Assembly: GCF_002265625.1 (NCBI RefSeq)
Contig: NZ_NOVE01000015.1
Span: 1-64,000, forward strand
Direction of reading: 5' to 3'
Length of the DNA stretch: 64,000 bases
Source: Prevotella sp. 885
GTDB lineage: Bacteria; Bacteroidota; Bacteroidia; Bacteroidales; Bacteroidaceae
Shown here: positions 1 to 8,979 of the stretch, piece by piece
Position numbering within the stretch: position 1 is the first letter of the stretch
How the letters are laid out: the number at the start of each line of letters is the position of its first letter
Translations under genes and position numbers: made by a program
Notes under the pieces: model-generated
Database searches by the model: none
What the model was told of the DNA's origin: nothing
The model's input: only the letters and a program-made list of their open reading frames with translations

Positions 1-162
1 ACGAATATCGGTTCTGTCACCTGGTCTCAGCTCGTTTTCGTCAAGGTATATGTGAACAAGCTTTGTTTCTTTCTTTTGCTCTACAAACACGTCTTTAAGG
101 TCGAACCAATCCAGCATGTGTTCGGGCAAAAGACATTCTGCAAGGAGTCTATACTTTTCCAT
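1..162 (-). CDS. ISAon1-like transposase, N-terminal fragment (cut by window edge)
   Basis: An open frame of 54 codons starts at ATG 162-160 and runs off the left edge with no stop. It begins MEKYRLLAECLLPEHMLDWF and continues with an IYLDENELRP segment. The pattern of an LLPE.ML.WF opening followed by a short basic stretch and an IYLDE strand resembles the separately annotated N-terminal region protein of ISAon1-family transposases in Bacteroidetes. In that family the catalytic DDE part usually follows in a second frame, which would lie outside this window. I could not identify a terminal inverted repeat in 163-340. The family assignment is recognition from memory; a generic hypothetical is the alternative. 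Confidence 0.65.
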   Translation of the reverse strand, partial: MEKYRLLAECLLPEHMLDWFDLKDVFVEQKKETKLVHIYLDENELRPGDRTDIR

Positions 163-346
163 ATTTATCCGTTCTTTGACTTTATAAACGGACAATATAG
201 TGTTTTTATTGTACTACGATATCCACACACTTTTTCCAGTGGTCCTAAAACAGTTATTTGCATAAGGAAATGCAGATTGTTAAAAACACAACAATATTAT
301 TTGAGCCGAAACTTGTGAATTGCAGGTTAGCAATTAGCATAATACA

Positions 347-383
347 CAAAAAAAGAGGAACTTACTTGCGTAAATTCCTCTCT
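347..383 (-). terminator. Rho-independent terminator of tRNA-Arg
   Basis: Read on the minus strand, GAGAGGAA and TTCCTCTT form the outer stem and TTAC/GTAA the inner stem, followed by a run of seven T. It lies directly downstream of the tRNA-Arg gene. Confidence 0.8.
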
Positions 384-401
384 TCAGTTTATTCAACTTT
401 G

Positions 402-475
402 TGACTCCGGCAGGATTCAAACCTGCAACCTTCTGATCCGTAGTCAGATGCTCTATTCAGTTGAGCTACGGAGCC
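402..475 (-). tRNA. tRNA-Arg (anticodon ACG)
   Basis: This is a 74-nt cloverleaf on the minus strand. The 7-bp acceptor stem pairs GGCTCCG with CGGAGTC (one G-U pair). The D arm is AGCTCAACTGAATAGAGC, the anticodon stem is TCTGA/TCAGA with loop CTACGGA (anticodon ACG), and the T loop is TTTGAATC. The discriminator base is A and CCA is not encoded. It has its own promoter and terminator. Confidence 0.95.
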
Positions 476-511
476 AAAAGCTTTTAAAGCGTTGCTTCTT
501 GAAAGCGGATG

Positions 512-542
512 CAAAGGTAAGAAATATTTTTGAATCTACAAA
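512..542 (-). promoter_or_regulatory. Promoter of tRNA-Arg
   Basis: On the minus strand, TTTG (542-539), 19 bp, then TACCTTTG (519-512) match the Bacteroidetes -33/-7 consensus. It lies about 37 bp before the tRNA 5' end. Confidence 0.8.
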
Positions 543-585
543 ATTTAATTTGTATTTTTTTAAAACTTTCTTGCTTTACAACCTG

Positions 586-659
586 TCGGGATGACTGGAC
601 TCGAACCAGCGACCTCACGCCCCCCAGACGCGTGCGCTAACCAACTGCGCTACATCCCG
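586..659 (-). tRNA. tRNA-Pro (anticodon GGG)
   Basis: This is a 74-nt cloverleaf on the minus strand. The acceptor stem pairs CGGGATG with CATCCCG. The D arm is GCGCAGTTGGTTAGCGC, the anticodon loop is CTGGGGG (anticodon GGG) and the T loop is TTCGAGTC. CCA is not encoded. The C1-G72 start of the acceptor stem is typical of tRNA-Pro. Confidence 0.95.
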
Positions 660-678
660 TTGTTCTTGTAAGCGGGTG

Positions 679-710
679 CAAAGGTAGGGGTTTATATTGA
701 AACCACCAAA
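679..710 (-). promoter_or_regulatory. Promoter of tRNA-Pro
   Basis: On the minus strand, TTTG (710-707), 20 bp, then TACCTTTG (686-679), about 20 bp before the tRNA 5' end. The -7 box is identical to that of the neighbouring tRNA-Arg promoter. I see no other feature in 711-834. Confidence 0.8.
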
Positions 711-834
711 TTTATCAGCAACTTTTTTTCTTTTTCGTGCGTTTTTTATTGTTTTGCGGTGCGTTCTTGCCCAATAAGGAAACCAAACGGTTTGTTAACT
801 AATGCGTAACTTTATTGTTTTTACTTACATTAAT

Positions 835-864
835 CTTGTTATTCAGGATTTTTGGTTAAATTTG
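835..864 (+). promoter_or_regulatory. Promoter of the aroA-porW-porX-tsaE group
   Basis: CTTG (835-838), 18 bp, then TAAATTTG (857-864), with the aroA ATG 26 bp downstream. The spacer is one base shorter than usual. The genes from aroA to tsaE all run on the same strand up to the terminator at 8106 and may share this start. Confidence 0.6.
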
Positions 865-890
865 CATAGTAATATAAGTAAACAGCAAAC

Positions 891-2144
891 ATGCAATATA
901 TACTCAACGCTCCTTCGCGGCTTGATGCCACCGTGAAGCTGCCAGCATCAAAGAGCATCAGTAACCGTGCCTTGATTATCCATGCCCTATCGAAAGGCAA
1001 CATGCTGCCGGAGAACCTGTCTGTCTGCGACGACACGGAGGTGATTGTTAACGCCATGATGTACAGGCCCGACACCATAGACATCAAGGCTGCAGGAACC
1101 GCCATGCGTTTCATGACGGCTTATCTGGCTGTTACGCCGGGCGAGCACACCATCACGGGTACGGAGCGCATGAAGCAGCGTCCGATAAAGATATTGGTGG
1201 ATGCGCTGCGTTATCTCGGTGCCGACATTGAGTATCTCGGCGAGGATGGCTTTCCGCCGCTGCGCATAAAGGGCAAGCCGCTCAACGGCGGATACATCGA
1301 AATACCTGCCAACGTCAGCTCGCAATACATTTCGGCGCTGCTGATGATTGGTCCGGTTCTGAAAAACGGGCTGGAGATAAAGATGACGGGCGGAATCGCC
1401 TCGCGTCCTTACATCGACCTTACGTTGTGGATGATGAGGGAGTTCGGAGCTGACGCCGACTGGAGCGACTCAGAGACGCTGAAGGTGAACCCGCACCCTT
1501 ACGAGCAGCACAAATATATCATCGAGAGCGACTGGAGTGCTTCGTCATACTGGTATGAGATGATGACCTTGGCGGAGGACCCGGAGTCGACGGTAATGTT
1601 CGACGGTCTGTTTGACGCATCGAAGCAGGGCGACTCCATCGTGAAGTATATCTTCTCGCTTATGGGCGTGAAAACCCGCTTCCTATCCAACGGCACGGAG
1701 GCTGCTCCAACGGTAAGACTGAAGAAATGGCCCTGCCGTCTGCCACGACTCGACTATGACCTCCTTTCGGCACCCGACCTTGCACAGACCATCGTCGTGA
1801 CCTGCGCCCTTATGGACATACCCTTCCGCCTCACTGGACTGGCAAGCCTCAGAATAAAGGAGACTGACCGCATAGAGGCGTTGAAGTGCGAGCTGAAGAA
1901 GCTGGGCTACGTGCTGCGCGACGAGAACGGCGACACGCTCATCTGGGACGGCACGCGCTGCGAGGCAAGCATGGAGCCCATCAACACCTATCAGGACCAC
2001 CGCATGGCTATGGCGTTCGCGCCGGCTGCCATCAAGTTCCCCGGTCTGCGCATCAACGATCCGCAGGTGGTAACCAAGTCGTACCCGCAGTTCTGGGACG
2101 ACCTCGAGATGGCAGGATGGAAGATAGAGAAGATAAAGGACTGA
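891..2144 (+). CDS. aroA: 3-phosphoshikimate 1-carboxyvinyltransferase (EPSP synthase)
   Basis: AroA transfers the enolpyruvyl group of PEP to shikimate-3-phosphate in the cytoplasmic shikimate pathway leading to chorismate. The 417-aa product carries LPASKSISNR near the N terminus (Lys21 and Ser22 for substrate binding), a GTAMRFMTAYLAV loop matching the N(G)TAMR PEP-site motif, RIKETDR, and the C-terminal YQDHRMAMAFA motif. Length is slightly below the usual 425-440 aa, as in other Bacteroidetes. The start is supported by the promoter just upstream. The gene ends in TGA, which shows that TGA is an ordinary stop here. Confidence 0.95.
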   Translation: MQYILNAPSRLDATVKLPASKSISNRALIIHALSKGNMLPENLSVCDDTEVIVNAMMYRPDTIDIKAAGTAMRFMTAYLAVTPGEHTITGTERMKQRPIKILVDALRYLGADIEYLGEDGFPPLRIKGKPLNGGYIEIPANVSSQYISALLMIGPVLKNGLEIKMTGGIASRPYIDLTLWMMREFGADADWSDSETLKVNPHPYEQHKYIIESDWSASSYWYEMMTLAEDPESTVMFDGLFDASKQGDSIVKYIFSLMGVKTRFLSNGTEAAPTVRLKKWPCRLPRLDYDLLSAPDLAQTIVVTCALMDIPFRLTGLASLRIKETDRIEALKCELKKLGYVLRDENGDTLIWDGTRCEASMEPINTYQDHRMAMAFAPAAIKFPGLRINDPQVVTKSYPQFWDDLEMAGWKIEKIKD

Positions 2145-2183
2145 CAAATACACATTATATAATATATAAAGAAAACCGCACAA

Positions 2184-2570
2184 GTGACAATACTGATACT
2201 GTCTATAGTAGCTCTCGGCATCCTTGCAGCGATAGGAACGATCATCGCCAACCGCGGCAAGGATGACGACACGCCCATACACGTAGAGCAGACCTGTGCC
2301 ACCTGCGACGGCACCGCATCGACGAAGTGCGAGCAGGAGTGCATGATGGAGGCTTCCACGAAACCTATTGAATACTTCGATGACGAAGAACTGGACGCCT
2401 TCAAGGGCACACCTTCGGACGCATACACGGACGAGGAGGTGGAAGAGTTTGCCAACGTGCTCTACACCATGCGGCAGGACGAGGTGGCGGCTTGGTGTCG
2501 AAGCCTCAACTTGCGCGGCATCGAACTGCCCGACCAGCTGAAGGACGAAGTGTTCATCATGCTCAAGTAG
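2184..2570 (+). CDS. Small single-pass membrane protein, function unknown
   Basis: The 128-aa product probably starts at GTG 2184, because no in-frame ATG precedes the hydrophobic segment. Residues 2-22 form a membrane helix, followed by a charged stretch, a Cys-rich patch (CATC, then C and C within about 15 residues) and an acidic region ending in a short helical domain (EVEEFANVLYTMRQDEVAAW). It lies 39 bp after aroA and 64 bp before porW on the same strand, so it is probably co-transcribed. I do not recognise a family. A membrane-anchored protein with a cytoplasmic or periplasmic acidic domain is all that can be said. Confidence 0.75.
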   Translation: MTILILSIVALGILAAIGTIIANRGKDDDTPIHVEQTCATCDGTASTKCEQECMMEASTKPIEYFDDEELDAFKGTPSDAYTDEEVEEFANVLYTMRQDEVAAWCRSLNLRGIELPDQLKDEVFIMLK

Positions 2571-2634
2571 GACATTCTCCTGCATACTGTATGCCCAGTA
2601 TTTTCCCTAAACACACACTTATACACACAATATT

Positions 2635-5600
2635 TTGCATCTCCTAAAGACCCGACATATCATCCCAATGCTCCTCGCGGCTGTCCTTCTGGCTGCGACA
2701 GGATGTTCTACGCAGAAAAATACGGCGAAGACAAGATGGTGGCATTCATTCAAGGCTCGCTATAACACATATTATAATGGTACGCTTGCCTACATCGACG
2801 GTTCGCTCGAGAAAGAGAACGGCAACAAGGACAACTTCACGGAGATGCTGCCGCTCTACACCGTCGGCAACAAGCAGAGCCGCGAGATAGGCAAAGGCAA
2901 CTTCGAGAAGGCCATAGAGAAATGTCAGAAGACCATCAAGCTGCACAGCATAAAGAAGCGTCCCGTCTGGGACAAGAAGCGACGCAAGACGGAAAAGGAC
3001 ATCGAGTGGCTGTCACGCCGCGAGTATAACCCGTTCCTGTGGAAGGCTTGGATGCTTATGGGAAGGTCGCAGTTCTATAAGGGCGCCTTTGACGAGGCTG
3101 CCTCCACATTCGCTTACATGGGTCGTCTGTATCAGACGCAGCCCGCCATATACGCCAAGTCGAGGGCTTGGCTCGCCAAATGCTACCTGGAGGAGGGCTG
3201 GCTCTACGACGCCGAAGACGTGGTGAGAAACATGGAGCGCGACTCCATCCACTGGTCTGCACGTAAGGAATGGGACTACACCTATGCCGACTACTACATC
3301 CACACGGGCGACTACGCCAAAGCCATACCCTATCTCAGAAAGGTGATAAAGCATGAGATGCGACGCAAGCAGCGTGCCCGCGAGTGGTATCTGATGGGAC
3401 AGATGCAGGCGGCGCTCGGCAACAAGGCGGAGGCGATGCGCGCCTACAAGCGCGTGATAAGGCAGAATCCGCCTTACGAGGTGGAGTTCAACGCACGCAT
3501 TGCCATGACGGAGGTGATGTCAGGCGGACAATGGAAGAAAATGGTGAGCCGACTGAAGAGAATGGCGGCTTCGGACAAGAACAAGGAATATCTGGATCAG
3601 GTGTATTATGCCATCGGCAATATTTATCTGGCTCAAAACGACACGGCTAAAGCCATCAGCGCATACGAGCGCGGTGCCGCCAAAGCCACAAGGTCGGGCA
3701 TCGAGAAGGGCGTGCTCCTGCTCAAGTTGGGCGACATCTATTGGGAGATGGAGCGCTATAACGATGCCCAGAGATGCTATGGCGAGGCCATCGGACTGCT
3801 GGACAAGGAACGTAAGGACTACGAGGAACTGTCTCATCGCTCGAAGGTGCTCGACCAGCTGGTGCCATATACCGACGCCGTACACCTGCAGGACTCGCTG
3901 CAGACACTTGCCAAGATGGACGAGAAGGACCGCAACGCTGCCATCGACCGAACCATTGCCGAACTGAAGCGCAAGGAGAAGGAGGAACGTGACCGACTGG
4001 CTGAGCAGAATGCGCAGGAGACAATGCAGCAGAACGGTGCCGGCAACAACATGCAGCAGCAGAACAACCGACAGCAGAACAATACCAATCAACAAAACAA
4101 CGGTCTGTGGTATTTCTATAACGCCACGGCTGTAAGCCAGGGTAAGGCTGCCTTCCAGAAAATGTGGGGCAAGCGCGAGAACGTGGACAACTGGCAGCGC
4201 GTCAACAAGACGGTGGTGAACTTCGGCGGCAATCAGGAGGAAACGGAGCTTAGCGAGGCTCAGCTCGACTCCATCGCACGTCAGGAAGCCATAGAGGACT
4301 CGCTGGCTCAGATAGCGGACAGCGCCCAGAACGACCCGCACAAGCGCGAGTATTATCTGGCGCAGATTCCGTTTACGGAGGATCAGATTGAGGCGAGCAA
4401 CAAGATAATTGAGGACGGTCTGTTCAATGCAGGCGTAATCTTCAAGGACAAGCTCAACAACCTGCCGCTCTCAGAGAAGCAGCTCAAACGACTGACAAGC
4501 CAATATCCCGACTTCGAGAAGATGGCGGACGCATATTATCACATGTATCTGCTCTATATGAGGAAGGGCGAAACGGATGTGGCGGAAAGATATGTGGAAC
4601 GCCTGAAGAAGGAATATCCCGAAAGCGAATGGACCACTCTCCTATCCGACCCTTACTTCGTGGAGAACGCCAAGCTCGGCGTACACATGGAAGACTCGCT
4701 GTATGCCTCGACGTACGATGCCTTCAAGGCGGCTCGTTACGCGGAGGTGAGTGGCAATGTGCGCATATCCGACAGCCGCTTCCCGCTCGGCGCCAACCGC
4801 GACAAGTTTGTCTTTATAGGCGGATTGTCGAAGCTTAACGAGGGCGACGCTGATGGTTGTCTTGAGGATATGAACACGGTGGTGAAGAAATGGCCACAAA
4901 GCGGAGTAGCTGAAATGGCGGGCATGATAGTGAAGGGCGTCAGCGAAGGAAAGCGTCTCAAGGGCGGAAAGTTCGACCTTGACAATGTTTGGGAAAGACG
5001 TTCGGAGGTGCTGACCGACAACGACTCTACCGCTGTACGCGAATTGTCGGACGAACGATTTGCCGCCTTCACATTCATGATAGCCTACAAGCCGGACTCT
5101 ACGGACGAAAACCGACTGCTCTTCGAGCTTGCAAGGTATAACTTCACCAGCTTCCTCGTGCGCAATTTCGACATCGCCGTGGAGGATGCTGACGGCATTC
5201 ATCGCATGAAGGTGAGCGGATTCCGCAACTATGACGAGGCTTTGCAGTACGTAAGACAGCTCTTCACCAACAAGACCATCACGTCATTGATAGGCAGAAA
5301 CCGCACTATTATAATAAGCGAGCAGAACTTGCCGTTGCTCGGACGACAGTTCAGCTACGACGATTATGCACGCTTCTACGACAAACACTTCGCTCCGATA
5401 AAGATTAGCAACGAGCAACTGCTCAATGTTCCGGAGACCGTGACAACACCGAAGCCTAAGGACGACAAGAGGGAAATGCCGGAAGACGGCTCGTACGACC
5501 TCGACAATCCGAACGCTGGCAACGGTTCTACCGATACTTTCCTGGACTTGCAGGACAATCCGACGGAAGGAAAGCAGGAGGGCGAGACGCTCATAGAGGC

Positions 5601-6024
5601 TCCCGCAACGGGCAATACCGTGAAGGAGGAATCAGGAACGACCGTAACTATGGAGCCGACGACGACTGTTAAGGACGAACCGGGCGGCACCACAATAATA
5701 GAGGAGCCGACCGTCAAGGAGGAGCCGACAAAGCCAAACGTGGAGCAGAATCTGATTATAGAGGAGCCTATTACTGAACAGAAACCTGCTGTTAAGGAGC
5801 AGAAACCGACTGTTAACGAACAGAAACCTGCCGTTCAGGAGCAGAAACCTGCCGTTAAAGAGCAGCCGGTGCAGAAGGAGAAGCCTTCGTCAAAGTCGCT
5901 GGAGGACGAGTTCTACTTCGGTGACGACCAACAGCCTGCCACAAACAGCGGCTCAGGCTCGAATAAGAAGCAGAACAACAGCACGGATTTCGACGACGAA
6001 TACTACGAGTTGGACGGATTCTAA
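2635..6024 (+). CDS. porW: T9SS-associated TPR lipoprotein PorW/SprE-like
   Basis: This 1129-aa lipoprotein starts at TTG 2635. That start gives a basic n-region (HLLKTRH) and lipobox LAATGC with Cys24; the internal ATG would leave too short a signal. The WWHSFKARYNTYYNG opening after the lipid Cys is typical of PorW/SprE, a periplasmic lipoprotein needed for type IX secretion and gliding in the phylum. Degenerate TPR helices occupy roughly residues 100-400 and 590-720. A Gln/Asn-rich linker (AGNNMQQQNNRQQNN) separates them. A small folded module near 840-930 is followed by an acidic low-complexity tail with EQKPAV repeats (DNA 5775-5866). It is followed 59 bp later by porX, which places a T9SS structural factor beside its regulator. 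Confidence 0.85.
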   Translation: MHLLKTRHIIPMLLAAVLLAATGCSTQKNTAKTRWWHSFKARYNTYYNGTLAYIDGSLEKENGNKDNFTEMLPLYTVGNKQSREIGKGNFEKAIEKCQKTIKLHSIKKRPVWDKKRRKTEKDIEWLSRREYNPFLWKAWMLMGRSQFYKGAFDEAASTFAYMGRLYQTQPAIYAKSRAWLAKCYLEEGWLYDAEDVVRNMERDSIHWSARKEWDYTYADYYIHTGDYAKAIPYLRKVIKHEMRRKQRAREWYLMGQMQAALGNKAEAMRAYKRVIRQNPPYEVEFNARIAMTEVMSGGQWKKMVSRLKRMAASDKNKEYLDQVYYAIGNIYLAQNDTAKAISAYERGAAKATRSGIEKGVLLLKLGDIYWEMERYNDAQRCYGEAIGLLDKERKDYEELSHRSKVLDQLVPYTDAVHLQDSLQTLAKMDEKDRNAAIDRTIAELKRKEKEERDRLAEQNAQETMQQNGAGNNMQQQNNRQQNNTNQQNNGLWYFYNATAVSQGKAAFQKMWGKRENVDNWQRVNKTVVNFGGNQEETELSEAQLDSIARQEAIEDSLAQIADSAQNDPHKREYYLAQIPFTEDQIEASNKIIEDGLFNAGVIFKDKLNNLPLSEKQLKRLTSQYPDFEKMADAYYHMYLLYMRKGETDVAERYVERLKKEYPESEWTTLLSDPYFVENAKLGVHMEDSLYASTYDAFKAARYAEVSGNVRISDSRFPLGANRDKFVFIGGLSKLNEGDADGCLEDMNTVVKKWPQSGVAEMAGMIVKGVSEGKRLKGGKFDLDNVWERRSEVLTDNDSTAVRELSDERFAAFTFMIAYKPDSTDENRLLFELARYNFTSFLVRNFDIAVEDADGIHRMKVSGFRNYDEALQYVRQLFTNKTITSLIGRNRTIIISEQNLPLLGRQFSYDDYARFYDKHFAPIKISNEQLLNVPETVTTPKPKDDKREMPEDGSYDLDNPNAGNGSTDTFLDLQDNPTEGKQEGETLIEAPATGNTVKEESGTTVTMEPTTTVKDEPGGTTIIEEPTVKEEPTKPNVEQNLIIEEPITEQKPAVKEQKPTVNEQKPAVQEQKPAVKEQPVQKEKPSSKSLEDEFYFGDDQQPATNSGSGSNKKQNNSTDFDDEYYELDGF

Positions 6025-6083
6025 GCAATGAGTCGGAAGGATTATTAGTAACATAATACATCATCATATAAAGGAAATTGACA

Positions 6084-7637
6084 ATGAGCACAGGACACTT
6101 ATTATGGGTGGATGACGAGATTGAACTCCTTAAAGCCCATATCATATTTCTTGAGAAGAAAGGCTACGATGTCACTACGGTAAGCAACGGCACGGACGCC
6201 ATAGAGGAATGCCGACAGCAGACCTTCGACCTCATCTTGCTGGACGAGATGATGCCGGGCCTGACCGGACTGGAAACGCTGCAAGTGATAAAGGACATAC
6301 AGCCCGCCACACCCGTTGTCATGGTGACAAAGAGTGAGGAGGAGAACATCATGGACCAAGCCATAGGTTCGAAGATAGCCGACTATCTCATCAAGCCTGT
6401 CAATCCAAGCCAGATATTGCTGACCCTGAAGAAGAACATTCACCAGCGTCAGATAGTCACGGAAGTGACGCAGACAGGATATCAGCAGAACTTCCAGAAC
6501 ATCACAATGCAGATTGGCGACAGCCGAACCGTGGATGAATGGAAGGACGTTTACCGTCGTCTTGTGCATTGGGAGCTTGAGCTTTCTGACACAGACTCGG
6601 GCATGACGGAGATGCTGCAGATGCAGAAGGAAGAGGCAAACAACGCTTTCGCCAAGTTCATCAAGAACAACTATCTCAGTTGGGTGGCTCCCGGACAGAC
6701 TGACCGTCCGCTCATGAGCCCGGATATATTCAAGAGCAAGGTGTTTCCTGCCATCAACGGCGGCGACAAGGTATTCGTCATCGTAATAGATAACTTCCGC
6801 TACGACCAGTGGAAACTATTGGCGCAGGAAATCGGCGACATGTTTGACATTGAGGAAGACATGTATATGAGCATCCTGCCTACAGCCACACAGTACGCAC
6901 GTAACGCCATCTTCTCCGGTCTTATGCCGAAGCAGATAGAGAAGATGTTCCCCGAACTGTGGATTGACGAGGACGAGGACGAGAGCAAGAACATCAACGA
7001 GGAGCCGCTGCTGAAGAAGCAGATAGAGAGGTTCCGTCGCCACGATACGTTCTCTTACCACAAGATTAACGATTCGGTCGGTGCCGACAAGCTGCTCGAA
7101 CGTCTCAGCGATCTGATGAAGAACGACCTTAATGTGGTGGTGGTCAACTTCATTGACATGCTTTCGCACGCCCGAACAGAATCGAAGATGGTGCGCGAAC
7201 TTGCCAACAACGAGTCGGCTTACCGCAGCATTACGCTCTCATGGTTCCGCCATTCGGTGATGGCTGACCTTCTGAAAGCGCTCTCACAGCGCGACTGTAA
7301 GATTATTCTCACCACCGACCACGGCAGTATCCGCGCCTCGAAGCCGGTGAAGATAGTGGGTGACCGCAACACCAACACCAACCTGAGGTATAAGCTCGGC
7401 AAGAATCTGAACTGCCAATCGAAGGAGGTATTCGTTATAAAGAATCCGCAAGAAGCTCAGTTGCCTGCGCCGAACATCTCCACTTCGTACGTCTTCGCTA
7501 CGGGCAACACGTTCTTCGCTTACCCCAACAACTACAATTACTACGTATCTTACTATCGCGACACGTTCCAGCACGGTGGCATTTCGATGGAAGAGATGCT
7601 CATTCCGCTGATAACGCTGAGCCCGAGGAAGAAGTAA
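6084..7637 (+). CDS. porX: T9SS response regulator PorX (receiver plus PglZ domain)
   Basis: PorX is a two-component regulator that in Porphyromonas controls type IX secretion. The 517-aa product has an N-terminal receiver (residues 1-120) with acidic pocket VDDE, phospho-acceptor Asp54 (LILLDEMMPG) and switch Lys in LIKPV. A central helical region leads to a C-terminal PglZ/alkaline-phosphatase-like domain with metal-site segments DNFRYDQW, TATQYARNAIFSGLMP, NFIDMLSHAR and TTDHGSIR, which binds zinc and has phosphodiesterase activity in studied homologues. I chose ATG 6084 over an upstream TTG at 6078 because AAAGGAA lies 8 bp before the ATG. The protein lacks a classical DNA-binding domain. 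Confidence 0.9.
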   Translation: MSTGHLLWVDDEIELLKAHIIFLEKKGYDVTTVSNGTDAIEECRQQTFDLILLDEMMPGLTGLETLQVIKDIQPATPVVMVTKSEEENIMDQAIGSKIADYLIKPVNPSQILLTLKKNIHQRQIVTEVTQTGYQQNFQNITMQIGDSRTVDEWKDVYRRLVHWELELSDTDSGMTEMLQMQKEEANNAFAKFIKNNYLSWVAPGQTDRPLMSPDIFKSKVFPAINGGDKVFVIVIDNFRYDQWKLLAQEIGDMFDIEEDMYMSILPTATQYARNAIFSGLMPKQIEKMFPELWIDEDEDESKNINEEPLLKKQIERFRRHDTFSYHKINDSVGADKLLERLSDLMKNDLNVVVVNFIDMLSHARTESKMVRELANNESAYRSITLSWFRHSVMADLLKALSQRDCKIILTTDHGSIRASKPVKIVGDRNTNTNLRYKLGKNLNCQSKEVFVIKNPQEAQLPAPNISTSYVFATGNTFFAYPNNYNYYVSYYRDTFQHGGISMEEMLIPLITLSPRKK

Positions 7638-7681
7638 AACGACAATAAAAATAAAACCGTAAACGGATAATACATATATTT

Positions 7682-8095
7682 ATGGAAATCAGAATCAATT
7701 CCCTGGCAGACATAAACGAGGCTGCCAAGCAGTTCATTGCCAATATGGGCAACGGCAAGGTGTTTGCTTTCTATGGCAAGATGGGAGCCGGAAAGACCAC
7801 CTTCATCAAGGCTATATGTGAGGAAATGGGCGTGGAGGACGTAATAACGTCGCCCACTTTCGCCATCGTAAACGAATATACAAGCCAGAAGACAGGCGAT
7901 ACCATCTACCACTTCGACTTCTATCGCATCAAGAAACTGGAAGAAGTGTACGATATGGGCTATGAAGACTACTTCTATGGTGGCAGTATCTGCTTCCTTG
8001 AGTGGCCCGAACTCATAGAAGACCTGCTTCCTGAGGATGCCGTAAAGGTAAGCATAGAGGAAACGGAGGACGGCGGAAGAATCGTAAAGTTCTAA
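7682..8095 (+). CDS. tsaE: tRNA threonylcarbamoyladenosine biosynthesis ATPase TsaE
   Basis: TsaE is the ATPase that cycles the TsaB-TsaD complex during synthesis of t6A37 on ANN-decoding tRNAs. The 137-aa product has Walker [11 protein letters not shown] (residues 32-41), the family signature [11 protein letters not shown], and HFDFYRI plus FLEWPEL near the end, all characteristic. Length fits the family (about 135-155 aa). It is the last plus-strand gene before a strong terminator at 8106, and follows porX by 44 bp, an association I know from other Bacteroidales. Confidence 0.95.
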   Translation: MEIRINSLADINEAAKQFIANMGNGKVFAFYGKMGAGKTTFIKAICEEMGVEDVITSPTFAIVNEYTSQKTGDTIYHFDFYRIKKLEEVYDMGYEDYFYGGSICFLEWPELIEDLLPEDAVKVSIEETEDGGRIVKF

Positions 8096-8105
8096 CTGTC
8101 GTTAC

Positions 8106-8150
8106 AAAAAAATCCGCAACGCTAACAGAATGGCGTTGCGGATTTTTTTT
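8106..8150. terminator. Bidirectional terminator between tsaE and xth
   Basis: AATCCGCAACGC and GCGTTGCGGATT pair around a 10-nt loop, with an A tract on the left and eight T on the right. It can serve tsaE on the plus strand and xth on the minus strand. Confidence 0.85.
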
Positions 8151-8161
8151 GTTATTCCCTT

Positions 8162-8227
8162 ATAAGGCCATAAAAGACCATTGATAAGGTCATAAGAGAT
8201 TATCTATAAGGTTATGAAAGCTTATTC
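8162..8227. repeat. Three tandem 22-bp units
   Basis: Units at 8162-8183, 8184-8205 and 8206-8227 all begin ATAAGG(C/T)(C/T)AT(A/G)A and then diverge. The third unit contains the xth stop codon (8222-8224). The period of two helical turns suggests repeated contacts by a protein, or simply slippage; nothing decides between them. Confidence 0.7.
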
Positions 8228-8977
8228 GATGACAAGCTCCACGGGGCAATGGTCGCTGCCGAACACCTCGTTATGTATGGATGCTGCGGTCACACGGCTC
8301 ATCAGTCGTTCCGATACGATGAAGTAATCGATGCGCCATCCGGCGTTCTTCTCGCGTGCCTTGAATCGGTAAGACCACCACGAATAGGTAGGATCGTCGG
8401 GGTGAAGCGTTCTGAACGTATCGACAAAGCCCTCTGAAAGAAACCTTGTCATCTTCGCACGCTCCTCGTCCGTGAATCCGGCGTTCTTGCGATTGGTCTT
8501 CGGATTCTTCAGGTCAATCTCCTCGTGCGCCACATTAAGGTCGCCACAGAGAATGACTGGCTTGCGGGCGTCAAGCGTCTTGATGTACGCAAGGAAGTCG
8601 TCCTCCCATGTCATGCGGTAGTCCAGACGGCGCAGACCGTCCTGCGAGTTGGGCGTATAGCACGTTACGAGGAAGAAATCGTCCATCTCCAACGTGATGA
8701 CACGGCCCTCATGGTTGTGTTCGTCCTTCTCTTCTCCTATGCCATAGCTGACCGACAACGGCTTGAGACGCGTATAGATGGCAGTACCTGAATAGCCTTT
8801 CTTGTCGGCATAGTTCCAGTATGAGCTGTAGCCTTCAAACTGAAGGTCTAACTGTCCCGCCTGCATCTTCGTCTCCTGAAGGCAGAAGAAGTCGGCATCA
8901 AGCGTACGGAAAGACTCCTCAAAGCCCTTCTGCACACAGGCGCGCAGTCCGTTGACATTCCATGAGATAAACTTCAT
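8222..8977 (-). CDS. xth: Exodeoxyribonuclease III / AP endonuclease
   Basis: ExoIII-family enzymes cut DNA 5' to abasic sites and remove 3' blocks in base excision repair. The 251-aa product has the EEP-fold motifs in order: NVNGLRA at the N terminus, LQETK with the metal-binding Glu, [16 protein letters not shown], the [20 protein letters not shown] block, and C-terminal GSDHCPV with the catalytic Asp-His. Length is normal. It starts 2 bp after the stop of the upstream lipoprotein gene, so the two are co-transcribed. Confidence 0.95.
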   Translation of the reverse strand: MKFISWNVNGLRACVQKGFEESFRTLDADFFCLQETKMQAGQLDLQFEGYSSYWNYADKKGYSGTAIYTRLKPLSVSYGIGEEKDEHNHEGRVITLEMDDFFLVTCYTPNSQDGLRRLDYRMTWEDDFLAYIKTLDARKPVILCGDLNVAHEEIDLKNPKTNRKNAGFTDEERAKMTRFLSEGFVDTFRTLHPDDPTYSWWSYRFKAREKNAGWRIDYFIVSERLMSRVTAASIHNEVFGSDHCPVELVIE

Positions 8978-8979
8978 AA

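Noticed and set aside
52..318. 88-aa plus-strand frame at the left edge
   Set aside because: Antisense to the transposase fragment, with no promoter or ribosome site.
1683..2585. Long 300-aa minus-strand frame across aroA and the small membrane gene
   Set aside because: Shadow of high-GC third positions in the real plus-strand genes.
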